Source of the DNA: Cecembia calidifontis | GTDB lineage: Bacteria; Bacteroidota; Bacteroidia; Cytophagales; Cyclobacteriaceae | Assembly (NCBI RefSeq): GCF_004216715.1 | Contig: NZ_SGXG01000001.1 | Span: 4,778,501-4,842,500, forward strand | Direction: 5' to 3' | DNA length: 64,000 nt | Part shown: in pieces, positions 63,789-64,000 of the stretch | Numbering within the stretch: position 1 is the first letter of the stretch | Layout: every line of letters starts with the position of its first letter | Made by a program: the position numbers and the translations under genes | Notes under the pieces: model-generated | Database searches by the model: none | Told to the model about the DNA's origin: nothing | Seen by the model: only the letters and a program-made list of their open reading frames with translations

Positions 63789-64000
63789 ATGAAAACCCTC
63801 AAGATTTCAAGATCCGTTAAAGCATTCTTTATCGTGATTGCTGTTCTGTTCTTCAGCATACAAGCAGAAGCACAGGTCAAGGAAGGAAAACAACCCCCTT
63901 TGAAAGGGCTGGGGTCAAAATTCAAGGAAAAAGCCATTCCGGAAGTACTGGGAGGAAAAAAGCAAGATGAAAAAGAAAGCAATTCAAAAGGAAAAAATTC
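63789..64000 (+). CDS. Secreted protein, 3' end outside the window
   Basis: The frame from ATG 63789 runs off the window. The first 70 residues are a signal peptide (AFFIVIAVLFFSIQAEAQ) and a Lys/Gly-rich mature start (VKEGKQPPLKGLGSKFKEKA). No family can be assigned from this part. Confidence 0.6.
   Translation, partial: MKTLKISRSVKAFFIVIAVLFFSIQAEAQVKEGKQPPLKGLGSKFKEKAIPEVLGGKKQDEKESNSKGKN

Overview
The window looks like a chromosomal segment of a marine or environmental Bacteroidota, probably a Cyclobacteriaceae-type organism. The grounds are the gene families (Gfo/Idh/MocA oxidoreductases with Tat or lipoprotein signals, ThuA, DUF6807/PmoA-like, AsmA, FISUMP, DUF3871, DUF4846), weak Shine-Dalgarno sites, a TAnnTTTG-type -7 box before katG, and IS families common in that phylum. 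The taxonomic call is inference; no rRNA is present.

Layout. 1-860 is the end of an AT-rich hypothetical gene. 1005-2700 is a complete IS5-type element with a 4-bp target duplication. 3054-7800 is a carbohydrate-catabolism cluster: two Gfo/Idh/MocA proteins and a DUF6807 protein in one leftward operon, with a divergent ThuA protein. 8051-11173 encodes a large AsmA-like protein. 11376-14139 encodes a two-subunit molybdenum hydroxylase (xanthine dehydrogenase / isoquinoline-oxidoreductase type). 14248-15564 is a complete IS3 element, followed by a membrane protein and tRNA-Asn(GTT).

16603-37879 is a genomic island inserted in tRNA-Asn. A 71-bp perfect repeat of the 3' half of the tRNA plus its terminator lies at the far end (37809-37879). 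The island carries a type I restriction-modification locus (hsdM, hsdS, hsdR), a Fic gene inserted between hsdM and hsdS behind three evenly spaced palindromes, and a RAYT transposase inside a REP-like palindrome array. It also carries an antitoxin/PIN toxin pair, a polymerase-like gene with motifs resembling phage T7-type RNA polymerase / family A polymerases, and a phage- or plasmid-like module (BRO fragment, AAA_24 ATPase, DUF3871, RadC). The polymerase-like gene is broken by an IS256 element and the BRO gene by an IS1182 element. I see no integrase, so the island is probably immobile or mobilised in trans.

37961-48966 is chromosomal or accessory: a second Fic protein, an AraC-type membrane regulator split by IS1380 (1664 bp, 5-bp duplication), an acyltransferase, an alpha/beta hydrolase lipoprotein, a sialidase-like lipoprotein, a third Gfo/Idh/MocA oxidoreductase, a 16-residue tandem-repeat protein and a Tat-type metallophosphoesterase.

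49186-64000 is more ordinary: geranylgeranyl-reductase-like FAD enzyme, EamA transporter, exported KatG with a palindromic operator-like site, esterase, SDR, PD40 lipoprotein preceded by a C10-peptidase-like ORF with a tetranucleotide repeat at its start, sugar isomerase/epimerase, a NarL-type two-component system with a TPR sensor kinase, and secreted hypotheticals. Five IS families occur in 41 kb, and three of the elements break genes.
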